Shown piece after piece: positions 11,221-22,615 of a stretch of 64,000 nt of DNA. The position numbers and the translations under genes were made by a program. The stretch spans positions 30,953,129-31,017,128 of the forward strand of contig OZ024828.1 of NCBI GenBank assembly GCA_964016985.1, given 5' to 3'. Position 1 is the first letter of the stretch. Every line of letters starts with the position of its first letter. The notes beneath the pieces are model-generated. The model worked only from the letters and a program-made list of their open reading frames with translations, searched no databases and had not been told where the DNA came from. The DNA comes from Anodontia alba. Lineage: Eukaryota > Mollusca > Bivalvia > Lucinida > Lucinidae.

Positions 11221-11374
11221 GAACAAACATGGCTGGCAATGACCCAAGGATTCGAGCATAATGTCATCGCTTCTTATTTGTTTCTCCTAAATAATTGCAA
11301 GTAGCCATACTGAATGATTATTTCTTGTTTGTTTCGGCTACATGACTCCAAAGTAAATAACTGAACTCTGGAAT
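11221..11374. repeat. 58-bp minisatellite family, outlying unit
   Basis: TGTTTCTCCTAAATAATTGCA and TAGCCATACTGAATGATTAT are units of the array found at 11776-12115, separated from it by the retroelement fragment at 11375-11775. That suggests the fragment inserted into the array. Confidence 0.45.
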
Positions 11375-11775
11375 TCATACAAGCAGTTTCACATCAAGCC
11401 CCCAACACAAAGGGAAAGACAGACAAATACAATCAAGCAGCTACAAATGAACAGATGGCAAGCAGAGTTGGCAACTCTTTCCCAAAAAAGTGACAGCTCT
11501 GTTACCCAAACTTAACTGAATCTATCTTAAACTTACATAATTGTTAAAAACAAAAATTAGAAAGTGAATCACTACTTAACAATGAACGAAAGGTACCTCA
11601 ATAATAAAACAAAACACCTTTGAACGTTGGAACGGTCAGGGTGGGGTTGGAGCGGGGGGAAGTGGGGAAGGGGAGGGGCTTAAGCTAACTTTACTGCATC
11701 CCAACCCTCAGCTTTCTTAGTGGTAAAACATTATATTAGTTCGGTCCATGTGAGGTCTTCTCATTCATCCATGAA
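11375..11775 (-). mobile_element. Family C: PLE 3'-end fragment (copy C1)
   Basis: Same order of blocks as at 39640-40110 and 50870-51620: GCAAGCAGAGTTGGCAACTC, then AACTTACATAATTGTT, then GGAACGGTCAG, then GCTTAAGCTAACTTTA, then TCATCCATGAATCA. In the copy at 39362-40790 these blocks follow the reverse-transcriptase C-terminus on the minus strand, so I call this the 3' untranslated end of a Penelope-like element. Confidence 0.6.
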
Positions 11776-12115
11776 TCACAAGCAGCCATCAGTTCTTGCT
11801 TGATATCGCTAAATAATTACAGACAGCCATTCTGAATGTTCAGTTCTTGCTTGTTGCTGATAACTGATTTCAAGTAGCCATACCGAACGGTAAGTTCTTG
11901 TTTGTTTCTGCTAAATGATTACAAGTAGCCACTGAATGACAAACTCTTGCATTTTACTGCTAATTTTTTTGAAGCAGCCATACGGTAAGATAAGTTCTTG
12001 TTTTGTGCTGCCAAATGATTTAAAGTAGCCACACTGAATGGTCTGTTTTAGCTTGGTGCATCTAAATAAGAAGCTATACTGAATGACCTATTTATGCTTG
12101 TTCCTGATATTTCTA
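11776..12115. repeat. Degenerate 58-bp minisatellite array
   Basis: About six units built on AGTTCTTGCTTGTTGCTG, CTAAATGATTACAAGTAGCC and ATACTGAATG. The same family occurs at 11221-11374, 19715-19850 and 20205-20500. Confidence 0.7.
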
Positions 12116-13327
12116 AGAAATTTTACCTATATAGCCAATGCAAAACTAGCCGAGTTTATTCTACAACAAATCCCACGAAGCCAAACGCGCGGTTGCTGTA
12201 TGCTAATTAAGTGGCTGTTCCGTTTACCCCACTCTTGTGTCGGCAAAGAGGGAAAATGACGTAGTGACCTTTTGACGTATGCAAATATTTATTTGTAAAT
12301 AAAAACACATGTCGTCTGTTTTCGGCTTAATGCGTCCTTAACGACGATTTCAGGGATTTTAACGATATCGATAAATACCAAATAATTTTGCAAGGGCAAT
12401 TGTCGACTGCGGCATAACAAGTTCGACTGGCGAATTGTCTCGCATTTCGATGATGAGCTGCCTCTTTTTTGAGCAATACAACATATCTAACGTGAGGTTT
12501 GGTAAAAGAAAGCGTGTTTTCTTCATGAAACAACAAGAGCAACAATAACCTCCCCCTTCCCACAAACAGACCCCATCACCTACCAAAAAACTCAAACCAA
12601 TCACAGGACACAGCTGAAACACAATACTAATTTACAGCCAATGAAATTTATTCTGGGCTTCTCGACTAGACGTATCTATTTTTCACAAGCACCTGCTCGC
12701 CTTGTCATTGTTTATATTCATACTCTGTTTGACATCTTCTGAAACAGGTTTGTTGCGTATTATTTTCGTATACGCAGGAGTGCTGCAAACAGTTTCGTAG
12801 TTCTAAAATATGCCATAAAACTTAAAAAAAAGTACTCAACAAATCCACTCTCTCCACTCAAGAGCCAAACATTTTCCTACTTTACACGGCGTAAAGTCTA
12901 GAAATCGTACAAGGATTAGATTTTGTATATATAGAAGTAAAGGGCCTGTTTTTATTTTATTTTACATTTTTTTAGGAATTTGGCTCTTTCGAGTGTTTTA
13001 GGGAGGCCTTGAAAACAGAAATATAATTTTTAAATAATATTAGGGCCACATAAATTGTAAATTTATGTATCTTCTCTGTTACTACGCTCAACTATCAGCG
13101 CTTACAATTTCCTCTCCGTTTCAGTTTCGAAAGAATTAAGTTTGCTAATCTCTGTGCAATAAAGTACCCTGTTACCAAATAAGATATACTAATTCGTATG
13201 ATAATAAAGACCTGTCAAGTAATTTCTGTAATTCTAAAACGTTAACCCTGTTTTACCATACAAAATAATTGTATGATAGAGGTGTGCAGACGAAATATCA
13301 AACAATGTAGAATCTTGAAAATCTTGA
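12116..13327. other. Unassigned DNA, somewhat less AT-rich at its left end
   Basis: Around 12180-12290 lie GCGCGG, TGACGTA (twice, CRE-like) and ATGCAAAT (octamer) within 120 bases. These short motifs can occur by chance. No frame recognised. A poly(A) run of about 33 bases follows at 13328-13360. Confidence 0.3.
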
Positions 13328-13329
13328 AG

Positions 13330-13360
<31 letters not shown>

Positions 13361-13504
13361 GGAGTAGAATCTATAGTCTCTCAGATTACATTAGGCATTA
13401 ATACAAACGTTGCTTTCTTTTGAAGGCATTACATGTAGTAAGTGTCTTGTATTTTGTTCTGTCATGATTATCTGTTTTCTGGATGAGCAAGGAATGTAAA
13501 CTAA

Positions 13505-15933
13505 AAACCAAGCGGGACATGATGGCCCTGTAACGCTCACCTGAGCAACATAGGACTTTGATAACCTGATCTAGAACTGATCAAGGCAAACATTCTGATC
13601 AAAGTTCAAAATGATTATATTAACAAGTAATACAATGTAGCATGTCTAATGGACTGAAATAAAGTTCAAGGTCAAATATGGATGACTTCACTCAAGAGGT
13701 CATGCTAAGATGTATGCATGTACTAAGTATCACTGGCTGTAGGAGCAAAAGTTACTGAGAAACTAACCTAAACACAAACTCTTCACAAGTACCAAATATC
13801 ACTCTGTAGGACCAATAATTACTGAGAAACTGACCTAAACGGAAATACCTTAAGAGAGTCACTAGACAGAAAACTAAACATCACCTCGAAATCATCAAGA
13901 CAAACATTTTGAGTAAGATTCATGATGATCACTTCACAAATGTGACCTCTAGAGCATCAACCAGGTTTTCCTTTGATTTGGCCAGGTGAACTAGTTTCTG
14001 ATATCAAGTGATCCAGTTTAAACTAGACCTAGAAATCATCAAACCAAACATTTTGAGCAATATTTATGATGATTTTTTAAACAATGTGACCTCTGGAGTG
14101 TTACCAGTTTTCAGCAGATTTGGCCTGGTGACATAGTTGTTGACGCCATGTAACCCAGTTTCAAACTTGACCTAGACATCATCAAGACAAAGAGTTTGAG
14201 CAAGATTCATGACGATTGCTTCAAAAATGTGACCGCTAGAGTGTTAACAAGGTTTTCTGCTGATTTGGCCAGGTGACCTAGTTTTTGACCCCAAGTGACA
14301 CAGTTTAAAACTTGACCTAGAAATCACCAAGACAAACATGTTGAGCAAGGTTCATGATAATTGTTTGAAAAATGTGACCACTAGAATGTTAACAAGGTTT
14401 TCTGCTGATTTGGCCAGGTGACCTAGTTTTTGACACCAGGTGACCCAGTTTCCAACCTAAGTTAGAAATCACCAAGAAAAAAATGTTGAGCAAGATTCAT
14501 GATGATTGCTTGAAAAATGTGACCACTAGAGTGTTAACAAGGTTTCGCTGATCTGGCCAGGTGACCTAGTTTTTGACCCCAAATGACCCAGTTTCAAACT
14601 TGACCTAAACATCATCATGACAAACAGTTTGAGCAAGATTTATGATGATTGCTTAAAAAATGTGAACCCTAGAGTGATAACAAGATTTTCCACGGATTTG
14701 GCCAGGTGACCTAGTTTTTGACCCCAGGTGACCCAGTTTCGAACTTGACCTAGAAATCATTACGACAAACATTGTGAGCAAGATACATGATGACTGCTTC
14801 AAAATGTGACCGCTCGAGTGTTAACAAGTTTTTCTGCTGATTTGGTCTGGTGACCTAGTTTTTGACCCCACGTGACCCAGTTTCAAACATATCCTATAAC
14901 TCATCAAGAAAAACATTTCGAGCAAGATTCATGATTACTGCTTCATAAAAATGTGACCGTTAGAGTGTTAACAAGGTTTTCTGCTGGTTTGGCCTGGTGA
15001 CCTAGTTTTTGACCCCATGTGATTCAGTTTCAAACTTGACCTAGAAATCATCAATACAAACATTTTGAGCAAGATTCATGATTGCTTGAAAAATGTGACC
15101 GCTAGAGTGTTAACAAGGTTTTCTGCTGATTTGGCCCTGTGACCTAGTTTTTGACTCTCAGTGACCCAGTTTCGAAATTTACCTAGAAATCATCAAGATA
15201 AACATTTTGAGCAAGATTCATGATGATTGCTTGAAAAAATGTGACTGCTAGAGTGTCAACAAGGTTTTCTGCTGATTTGGCCCTGTGATCTAGTTTTTAA
15301 CTCCAAGTGACTTAGTTTCAAACCTGACCTAGGAATCATCAAAACAAACATTTTGAGCAAGATTCATGATGATTGCTTTAAAAATGTGACTGCTAGAGTG
15401 TTAGCAATGTTTTCTGCTGATTTGGCCCGGTGACCTAGTTTTTTGACCCCAAGTGACCCAGTTTCAAACTTGACCTAGAAATCATCAAGACAAACATATT
15501 GAGCAAGATTCATGACGATTGCTTCAAAAATGTGACGGCTAGAGTGTTAACAAGATTTTCTGCTGATCTGGCCCGGCAACCTAGTTTTTGACCCTAAGTG
15601 ACCTAGTTTCAAACTTGACCTAGATTTATCAGAGGCAAACATTTTGAGCAAGTTTCATCAAGTTTAGGTCAAAACTATGACCTTAGAGTGTTATCAAGTT
15701 TTTCCTTTGATTTGACCTGGTGACCTAGTTTTTGACCTCAAGTAACCCAGTATCGAACTTGATCTATTTTTCATAGAGGCAAACATTATGACTAAGTTTC
15801 ATCAAGATTGGGTCAAAACTGTGACCTCTAGAGTGTTAACAATCTAATTGTTGACGACGGACGACGGACGACGACGGACGACGGACAGAGGGTGATGACA
15901 ATAGCTCACCCTGAGCTTTTGCTCAGGTAAGCT
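13505..15933. mobile_element. Family N element with about 13 tandem 145-bp units
   Basis: Left end has GGCCCTGTAACGCTCACCTG AGC; the right end has GCTCAGGTAAGCT, a short imperfect inverted terminus. From about 13860 to 15840 a unit of 142-147 bases repeats. Each unit holds GTGACCTAGTTTTTGACCCC, a CCAGTTTCAAACTTGACCTA block, a GAGCAAGATTCATGATGATT block and TAGAGTGTTAACAAGGTTTT. Unit starts were read at 14273, 14419, 14561, 14706, 14850, 14997, 15139, 15284 and 15430. A GACGACGGACGACGG run precedes the right end. No coding frame. Copy 2 at 59648-60711 has only a few units. Confidence 0.8.
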
Positions 15934-15998
15934 AATAAAATCAACCCATCAACACCATTTTTTTTTAAATCTGGATGAGAGTCTAATAACTAACTGTC

Positions 15999-16345
15999 TT
16001 AGGTGAAGTTAGCTAGTTGTAAAAGTGCTTTAAACCCCCCGGTGGTTTGCTCTACCGACCGTTCTAAGGCGGTGGTCCCGGTGTTAGTCTTACTCTTTGT
16101 TGCTTTGTGGTTTATTCTACGAGGCGATTTGTTGTATGTCTTTCCGTACGTCATTTTGTTCTTGTGTTTTTCAGTCCTTTTAGTATTGCGATTACCTCGC
16201 TTGGGGAAGAGAGAGCTAATCTTAGTGCTTTTCGTACGTTTGTTCGGTTTGTGCTTGTTTAGATTTGTCGGTTTCCTCTTCTTCTTGGGGTCTGGGAAGG
16301 GCTGTGGTTTGTGATTGTGGCACTCCCTGGACTTTTCTCTTACCT
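15999..16345 (+). mobile_element. PLE 3'-end fragment (copy U1)
   Basis: Runs from GTGAAGTTAGCTAGTTGTAA through GACCGTTCTAAGGCGGTGGT to CTGGACTTTTCTCTTACCTT. Nearly identical to 24727-25072 and 44652-44946, and inverted to 31926-32290. At 24370-25072 the same sequence continues from the reverse-transcriptase C-terminus, which identifies it as the element's 3' end and gives the strand. The opposite strand holds a long Lys-rich open frame (127 codons here). Confidence 0.7.
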
Positions 16346-17055
16346 TTTTTCTTATAAAATTGCCTCTAGCTAGGTTTGTCACCTAAAAAAGACTTTAGAA
16401 TAGACTAGACACATGAGTAGATTGAGTTTGCTCAGCCTATAAAAACTGGAATTTGACAGTTTTTATAGTAATATACATGTATTAATTTTAGAAGACCAGA
16501 CATTGAGGCTTAAATGTATTGACTATAGGGGGACTTTCTATTAGTCGACTTGTCTGAAATCATAGACTGTCATTCAGACACCGTTGTGACAGTAGAAGTG
16601 ACTACCAGAGAAGAGGCAGTGCCAAGCAGTACTACTACTGCCTCTACCAGTGACAGGTTGATGTTTGTTACAGACTCCATTGTAGCAAAAACACAAAGAA
16701 GATTACTAATAGTCAGACGAAGTGGGCTTTGAAATTATTCAAAGATATAGTATGCGTATATACCTTCTTCACATGGTGACCACTTATTCAAAAATATTTT
16801 CCGGTCTGTAGAGAATATCAGTCTTAAATTAGTTGATGAAAATGGTACTCTTTTGACCTTGTTTAGATCGGAAATTGCGATTTTTCTGTAAAATAAAATA
16901 TAAAATGCCTTGTCTATTAAAATTCCGGGTTATGGAAGGCTTCCTGGCAAGGGGTAATTTTTCCAGGCTAGCCCGGAAAATTTGTGCACCTAGCCACCCT
17001 GTCCAGCAGGAATCTAGATCTGGAAATTTTAGTGTGGAAGCTTGTATTTACAAAT
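16346..17055. other. Unassigned DNA
   Basis: A 60-codon frame at 16550 (Ser/Thr/Val-rich, opening MSEIIDCHSDTVV) has no recognised domain or clear splice sites. A short inverted pair (AAAAACTGGAATTTGACAGTTTTTA) lies near 16440-16467. Nothing else seen. Confidence 0.35.
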
Positions 17056-17335
17056 CATCATGAAAACTTGCCTGTATAATTCTGACCCCCTTAAACCCCA
17101 TTTTTATATAGCAAAACTGGGGTTTACATGGGTATACATTATTTTTCTTATGTCTACTTAAAACATAGATTGTGAGTACGCGTTAGAACCGCCTCGCCGA
17201 GGCGGTTCTAACGCGTACCCACAATCTATGTTTTGAGCAGAAATACGAAAAAACATCAGAGTTTTTTTACCTGAAAAATTTCGGGTTTTGGAGATGAAAT
17301 TTTCTATATATTTGAATAGGCGTGTTTTTGTAATG
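17056..17335 (+). mobile_element. Family B MITE, copy B1
   Basis: Begins CATCATGAAAACTTGCC and ends GGCGTGTTTTTGTAATG. Blocks in order: a CCCCCTTAAACCCC tract, AAAACTGGGGTTTACATGGG, then a large hairpin with arms AACATAGATTGTGAGTACGC and GCGTACCCACAATCTATGTT around GAACCGCCTCGCCGAGGCGG, then GAAATTTTC and TTTGAATAGG. Nine copies in the window. No coding capacity. Confidence 0.8.
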
Positions 17336-17614
17336 TACAGAAATACTTGCTCTCCAAAATGTGTTAATTTTCACATAAAAATACCAATACGTTGCAAAAT
17401 ATTTTATTATTCTAGAAATGACGATTTCTTCGCAGTTTCCTTTTGTTGTCAATGTCATTCACCTAAAAGCTGAGTTAATCACATTATGTGTGCATTATAA
17501 TTATTAAATTAGGCCAAACATGCTTCCTGCAGCCTCAAAGACTTCTGTTGCAATTTTAATCCATTCCTGCAGCCTCAAAGACTTCTGTTGTGGAAAGACA
17601 ATTTTAATCCAACT

Positions 17615-17660
<46 letters not shown>

Positions 17661-18480
17661 TATTTTGTAAATTACAACAATACTGCGTTTGTTATCATAA
17701 ATACCATTTTCTAAAAAAGACCCTGTCACTGTTTACCCGAAACTCCTGTCCAAGTTGTCAAAAACAATTTATCAGTATACCATCATATGTGGCACAAAAA
17801 TCAGAAGATTGTCTCAGGAATGAGAATTTGTAGCTAGTTACTTTCAAGACTATTCGATTTTATAAGAATAATTACAACATTCGTTCATTGAATGTACTAT
17901 AGCTTTTTCCTTTTCTCATGATCCTTCTTTAGAATGTTTGTGTGAAACATAGCCGTCAAAACAAATTTCGAGAGTTTACCGCCAACAGTCTTAGATGCAC
18001 TCATGGGAAAGTTCTAAACAAGCTTACAAACAAATAGGAAGTATGCTATGGCTAGGCTACGTGGTGGGATTAATCGTTACCTGAAGACTCCAGCGTTCCA
18101 AATGAAAATTAACATTATGAAGGACAGGGGCTTAATTAAATCAAGTCAAAATCCAATCAAGTCTTAATCGGTCTAATAGAACAAACGAAAAGAGACGGAA
18201 ACTATGTAAGTGAAAACAAAGAACCAATTAATCACGATGACTTAAGAATTACATGACTTAAGCTTGGTATCTCTTCAAACCAAGCGGAGAGAATATGTTC
18301 CTGATCTGACTGTGATATTTGATATCATCGCTCTCTTTAATAAGCGTGGTCGAGAAGCATCCGTGTATTAACCAAATATTCATTTAAAATCTCAACAGAT
18401 AGAGTAGGCAAGACTATTTTGCAATTTTCTTTTATGAATGGGATAAAACATACCGCGGAATTGACTCCGGTGAAAGAGAT
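17336..18480. other. Unassigned DNA with a short tandem duplication and poly(A)
   Basis: TTCCTGCAGCCTCAAAGACT occurs at about 17522 and 17566, followed by a 41-base A run at 17617-17657. No gene recognised in 17700-18480. Confidence 0.4.
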
Positions 18481-18589
18481 ACCCAGCTAGCATTCTACGT
18501 AAATCTACATCGGGCCGTCATCGGCCCGTCAGCTACCCTGACGGGCCGATAACGGCCCGATATAGATTTACATAGAATGCTGACTGGGT
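18481..18589. mobile_element. Family I hairpin MITE, copy 2
   Basis: ACCCAGCTAGCATTCTACGT opens the left arm and the right arm ends AGAATGCTGACTGGGT. The middle is GGGCCGTCATCGGCCCGTCA facing TGACGGGCCGATAACGGCCC. A full-length 109-bp foldback abutting the possible exon at 18592-18814. Confidence 0.8.
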
Positions 18590-18591
18590 AA

Positions 18592-18814
18592 GGCCCCGCC
18601 GATCTAGAACACCAAACAGTTCAGCTAAAAGCATAAACGTATGAAAATATTCATTTGAATTAAATACAGATTGTGAGGCATTTTCCCAAAGATCCATGAC
18701 CATTTTTTTAAGTAATGACAATGTTTGGCATGCGGAAGCTCCTATGAGCTTAAACCATGTATATAATTTCATGTCCCGGTTATCCGCAGACGAATGCTTT
18801 AGCAAGCTATACAC
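18592..18814 (-). CDS. Possible orphan exon or gene scrap, unrecognised
   Basis: About 74 codons on the minus strand with protein-like composition, including KLYTWFKLIGASACQTLSLL, KKMVMDLWENASQS and NEYFHTFMLLAELFGVLD, which would form amphipathic helices. The frame is preceded by stops in the upstream strand and continues in frame into the family I MITE at 18481-18589, so its true 3' boundary is unclear. I do not recognise the family. It could be one exon of a larger gene, an exon cut by the MITE, or an old processed scrap. Confidence 0.35.
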
Positions 18815-19714
18815 TTATCACTGATTAAGAGCAATGGTACCTTCAAATCTGTGTGCAGCTGGATAGTGCAAAGAAGGGATTATGCCTGTAAATGGCCACA
18901 GAAATGACAAGAGCTTACATTCATACATTAAGCCGTCGGATCATGAGCGAAGAGCAATTAGTGGGATTTTGGCAAATTAAAGTAACACTCCAGTAGCAAC
19001 CTTATTACAGCCTCTGGTTGGTTACAATACAACTATGTTTCAAATACATGAAACATATTTTTGGACAAACCGGTGGGTGTTTCCACATATATTTACAAAG
19101 ATATTTACAGAGCTATTTACACATTAAACACATTTTCAAGATAAGCCGGTCGATATTTCCAAAGATATTTCCAGAGATATTTCAAGAGATATTTATAGAG
19201 ATATTTCCGGTGGTAATATCCCTGTAAATAGTTATAATTGGTAAGTTCGTACTCTTTTGTGCTAGTGTGTTAAGTGTATTTCAGAGTTTTTGAAAGTCTT
19301 TAATCAGCTGACGGCCTTCTTGGTTCGTTCGAGTCAATTGACCTTGTTCCAGTAGAATTTAATTTTCAAATATATCTTGCCAAAATAGAAATTTTATTTT
19401 ATGAAAACTGGTGACGCTGTCCAATTGACAAACATGTTTTAACTTTGTTAATAATGGATTGGCAATTTTTTGAAATCAAATAAATATTTCCGTTTAGTCG
19501 TTTTAAACTTTTGGAGTAAATTTGAACAGCCGCTTTCCCGGAGACGTGAGTCAGATGTTGTCCCGCGGGCTGAATCGGGCTTGGAAAAGTTGGGAAAATT
19601 TGCTTCAAAAATAAGTAAAAAAATAATTTTCAGAGTGTTAGAATCGAAACAGATCAGACCTGGCTGTGATTTGTTGAGTAACAAATTACAGTTTGTCGGT
19701 CAGTAGCTGGTCAA
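18815..19714. other. Unassigned DNA with a 12-base AGATATTTCCAG array
   Basis: From about 19080 to 19215 a degenerate AGATATTTCC(A/G) unit repeats roughly every 12 bases. The rest shows no domain or repeat I recognise. Confidence 0.45.
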
Positions 19715-19850
19715 ATTGATGTTTGCTTCTGCTAAATAATTACAAATAGCCATACTGTATGATCAATTCTTGCTTGTTGCTGAAACATTATTATAAATGT
19801 CAATCCGGCTTATCAGTTCTTGCTTGATGCTGCTATATGAATAATCAAAG
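19715..19850. repeat. 58-bp minisatellite family, second site
   Basis: Two or three units with TGCTAAATAATTACAAATAG, CATACTGTATGATCAATTCT and GTTCTTGCTTGATGCTGC. Same family as 11776-12115. Confidence 0.55.
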
Positions 19851-19944
19851 CATTGACAGCACTGGTAAGGCGATGGTCTCGAGTGTAGGATGAAAAAATG
19901 GGACTTAAGACTGTTTCATTAACCCTTAACTTTCTGTAATTTAA

Positions 19945-19993
19945 GCAAACAGTGCAGACCCTGCGGCGTCTGATCTAGTTATGCACTGTTTGC
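19945..19993. mobile_element. Family L foldback, copy 2 (decayed)
   Basis: GCAAACAGTGCAGACCCTGC facing a shortened arm ending ATGCACTGTTTGC. Confidence 0.55.
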
Positions 19994-20204
19994 GGATGTT
20001 CAAAATGTCCCAGTCTAGGTTTTTCATGTAGCCCTCTTTCATTAACACTCTGACGTCACAGCGACAAGAATAGTGCGACTATAAGTAAACGTTACTGGGA
20101 TTTCGTCTAACGCGCGGTTTGATTATATTGGTCAATGGTAATCACGTGGACAACTACCTTAAGGAAATTTAACTATACTATGTCTCGATTGTAAACAATT
20201 GATT

Positions 20205-20500
20205 CAAAAATAGCCATTCTGAATGATCAGTTCTTGCCTGCGCTGCTAAATGATTATAGGTAGCCATACTAATGGTCAGTTTTATGTATTGCTAGTAAAT
20301 GATTACAAGTGGCTGATCAATGTTTACATGTTGCCATTCTAAAGGATCAGTTCTTGAATATTGCTGCAAAATAACAACAAGTATGCATACCGAATGATCA
20401 TTTTTTTTTTTGTTGATGCTAATTTATTACAAGTACACTACTTAAATGATCACTTTGTACTTGTTGCTGCTGAAGTTATTGCGGATGGCCACACTAATGG
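20205..20500. repeat. 58-bp minisatellite family, third site
   Basis: Five diverged units with GCCATTCTGAATGATCAGTT, TGCTAAATGATTATAGGTAG and GGATCAGTTCTTGAATATTG. The stretch between this and 19850 holds a perfect CRE-like TGACGTCA at 20051 and an ATTGGTCAATGG box; their relevance is unknown. Confidence 0.6.
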
Positions 20501-20589
20501 ACATCTGAGCTCCTCACTCCATCCACTCAACAACTATTATGTTAACACACCTACAGGAAAACGTAGGCAATTTTCCAATCATAGTCTAT

Positions 20590-20845
20590 TAATATTGTCC
20601 TTATTTCTCAACGAAAGTATAAGAGTTGGTCCTCATTATAGACTCTTCTAACGAATCCCTACAAAATATGTTTCCCTGGAGCTATATAGAGGATATTTAC
20701 TCTTTTGAAGTGAATACCAGGAAATTTTCGAAGAGATTATTAAAACATCAGTATTTTACGAGTGCGAAGCACGAGTGAAAATTTGAATGTGAGTATTACA
20801 CGGGATGTAAATATTTATGGTATATACTTCAAAAGAGTAAACTTC
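20590..20845. mobile_element. Decayed hairpin core plus a 149-bp foldback
   Basis: About 20590-20680 has worn traces of the CTTATTTCTC…GGTCCTCATTATAGA core and GGAGCTATATAG end. From 20696 to 20844, TTTACTCTTTTGAAGTGAAT faces ATATACTTCAAAAGAGTAAA, enclosing GAGTGCGAAGCACGAGTG. Confidence 0.5.
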
Positions 20846-21401
20846 TTTTTATTTATTGTTTCCATTATAAATTGTTTCTGACGTCACAAATGACATCATT
20901 AAAACGTTAACGTTATGACGTAAACGTTCAGTACCTTCAACACGAAGCACTAGACAACGAAACCAAAAATTTCGTCAAATCAAAATAATTTTGGCACGAA
21001 ACTTTCCTTGTTGTCTTATTAAGAATATAAGGTCCCACACTTGATAGTTTTGTTCAGAAACAGAGAATTTACCGGAGTTCAAACAAACGAAGTGGCCATT
21101 TGCATCTGTTCGAGTAATAAAGAAGCCTACTGACGTATTCCAAAACGAGTAGTGAAAATAACACAGTCGTGATATTTTTCTCATGTCAAGAAATATCGAT
21201 ATCTTTCGCTTGTGAAAATATCATTTTATTTATGTCGAATGTACATTAATTTCAGTGCTTGCAATAAAATAAAATAAAAGTATCTATCTTGCTATCTCTG
21301 TTCTCTAGAGCTATACACAGTGTAACCAGTGACATTTCCACCATAGAATATGGAGAAAACGTGTCAGTTTTGTTATTAAGTACATTAAGACATAATTAAA
21401 C
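20846..21401. other. Unassigned DNA with CRE-like sites
   Basis: TGACGTCA at 20879 is followed by TGACATCA and TGACGTAAAC within 50 bases. No gene recognised nearby, so the sites may be fortuitous. Confidence 0.3.
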
Positions 21402-22615
21402 CATCACGAAAACATACCTATATAATTTTGACCCCTTTAAACCCCAATTTTATATAGTAAAACTGGGGTTTACAGGGGAAAACATTATTTTTCTACTTTC
21501 TGCTCAAAACATAGATTGTAGGTACTCGTTAGAACCGCCTTGGCGAGGCGGTTCTAACGAGTACCCACTATCTATATTTTGAGCAGAATTATGAAAAATA
21601 TTAGAGTTTTTTTTATCTGAAAATTTTCAGTTTTTGGAGATGAAATTTTCTATATATACTTAAAACCAAAAGTAACTTGTCACTTTTTATTGATGAATAA
21701 TTTTGTTTCTACTTCGGTTTGGTTACAATAAGTAAGTTCAGTTGTTTTCCACAGCTAGTCTCAACAGAATTCAAGAGAGATTCATTCGTATAAGTGATTC
21801 CAGTCTCGAGTTACCTACCTTTTCATCAAAAACAGTATTTTCACATTTTCTCACAAATTCAAAAGCAGAACATGATTCTCAATACAAAATCTGAAAGGCC
21901 TTTGTTTGTCGATAAAATTCACTGCAAAACATTTTTTCAGTTCTACCTGGCTAATTAATGGCAATTATTCAAATTTGTTTCACGTTGAAATTATCTCCCT
22001 TGCAATAAAAACAATAGTAAACTTTCGCTGCTCGTAAAAGCCATATCTCCGATATTTTTTTAAAGTTTTAAACGGTGATTTGTATGGACCTCTACAGAGA
22101 GTGTATGACCAGAAGAAAGATGCAAAAGTTCTCATTATGTCAAATGAAAAATGGATGAAAATCACCTGTAAGATTATCATTACAAACATTGTTAAGTTTG
22201 AACAAACGGCCTTCTCAATAAAAATCGACGCGTTCTGAAGTTGCGCAATAGATGATGCAGATTTTTTTGTTTTTGTTAATTTAAGAATAATATTCAATAT
22301 ATGTCTAAGCGAATAAAGCTGGGTCTAAATTGATTACTGAAATAAACCCGTATTTAAGGTACAGTGACCTTCCAAAAGTTAATTAATATCGTAACTGTTG
22401 ATTCTGACCCCTTCTGTTTTGAGAGAGCCCCTTTTAATAATCTGTTTGACAGAAAGGGCTCAAGTACTGTATATCATGTGCACAAATGCTTGTTCTTTAA
22501 CATCATTAAATCAGTTTTTAAATTTCACTCAGCACAAGTTAGTAAAACGTATAAATATATGCTGTAAAGTTACTTTTGGTTTTAAATATATTTGAATAGG
22601 CGTGTTTTCGTTACG
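21402..22615 (+). mobile_element. Family B MITE copy B2, split by a nested element
   Basis: The left part (21402-21657) runs from CATCACGAAAACATACC through the hairpin (about 21507-21592) to TGAAATTTTCTATATAT. The right part (22586-22615) resumes ATATATTTGAATAGGCGTGT and ends TTTTCGTTACG. Joined across the interruption it matches the intact copies exactly. Confidence 0.85.
21658..22585. mobile_element. 0.93-kb element with perfect 18-bp inverted ends nested in B2
   Basis: The left end has TTAAAACCAAAAGTAACT at 21660 and the right end has its exact reverse complement at 22568-22585. ATATAT flanks both sides, consistent with a 6-base (or longer AT-rich) target duplication. A 105-codon minus-strand frame (21980-22297) and two short plus frames have no recognised domain. 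Probably a non-autonomous DNA transposon. I do not recognise the family. Confidence 0.75.

Noticed and set aside
13505..15933. CRISPR-like regular repeats
   Set aside because: Units are adjacent with no spacers, diverged, 145 bp long and in an animal genome: a satellite-bearing mobile element.
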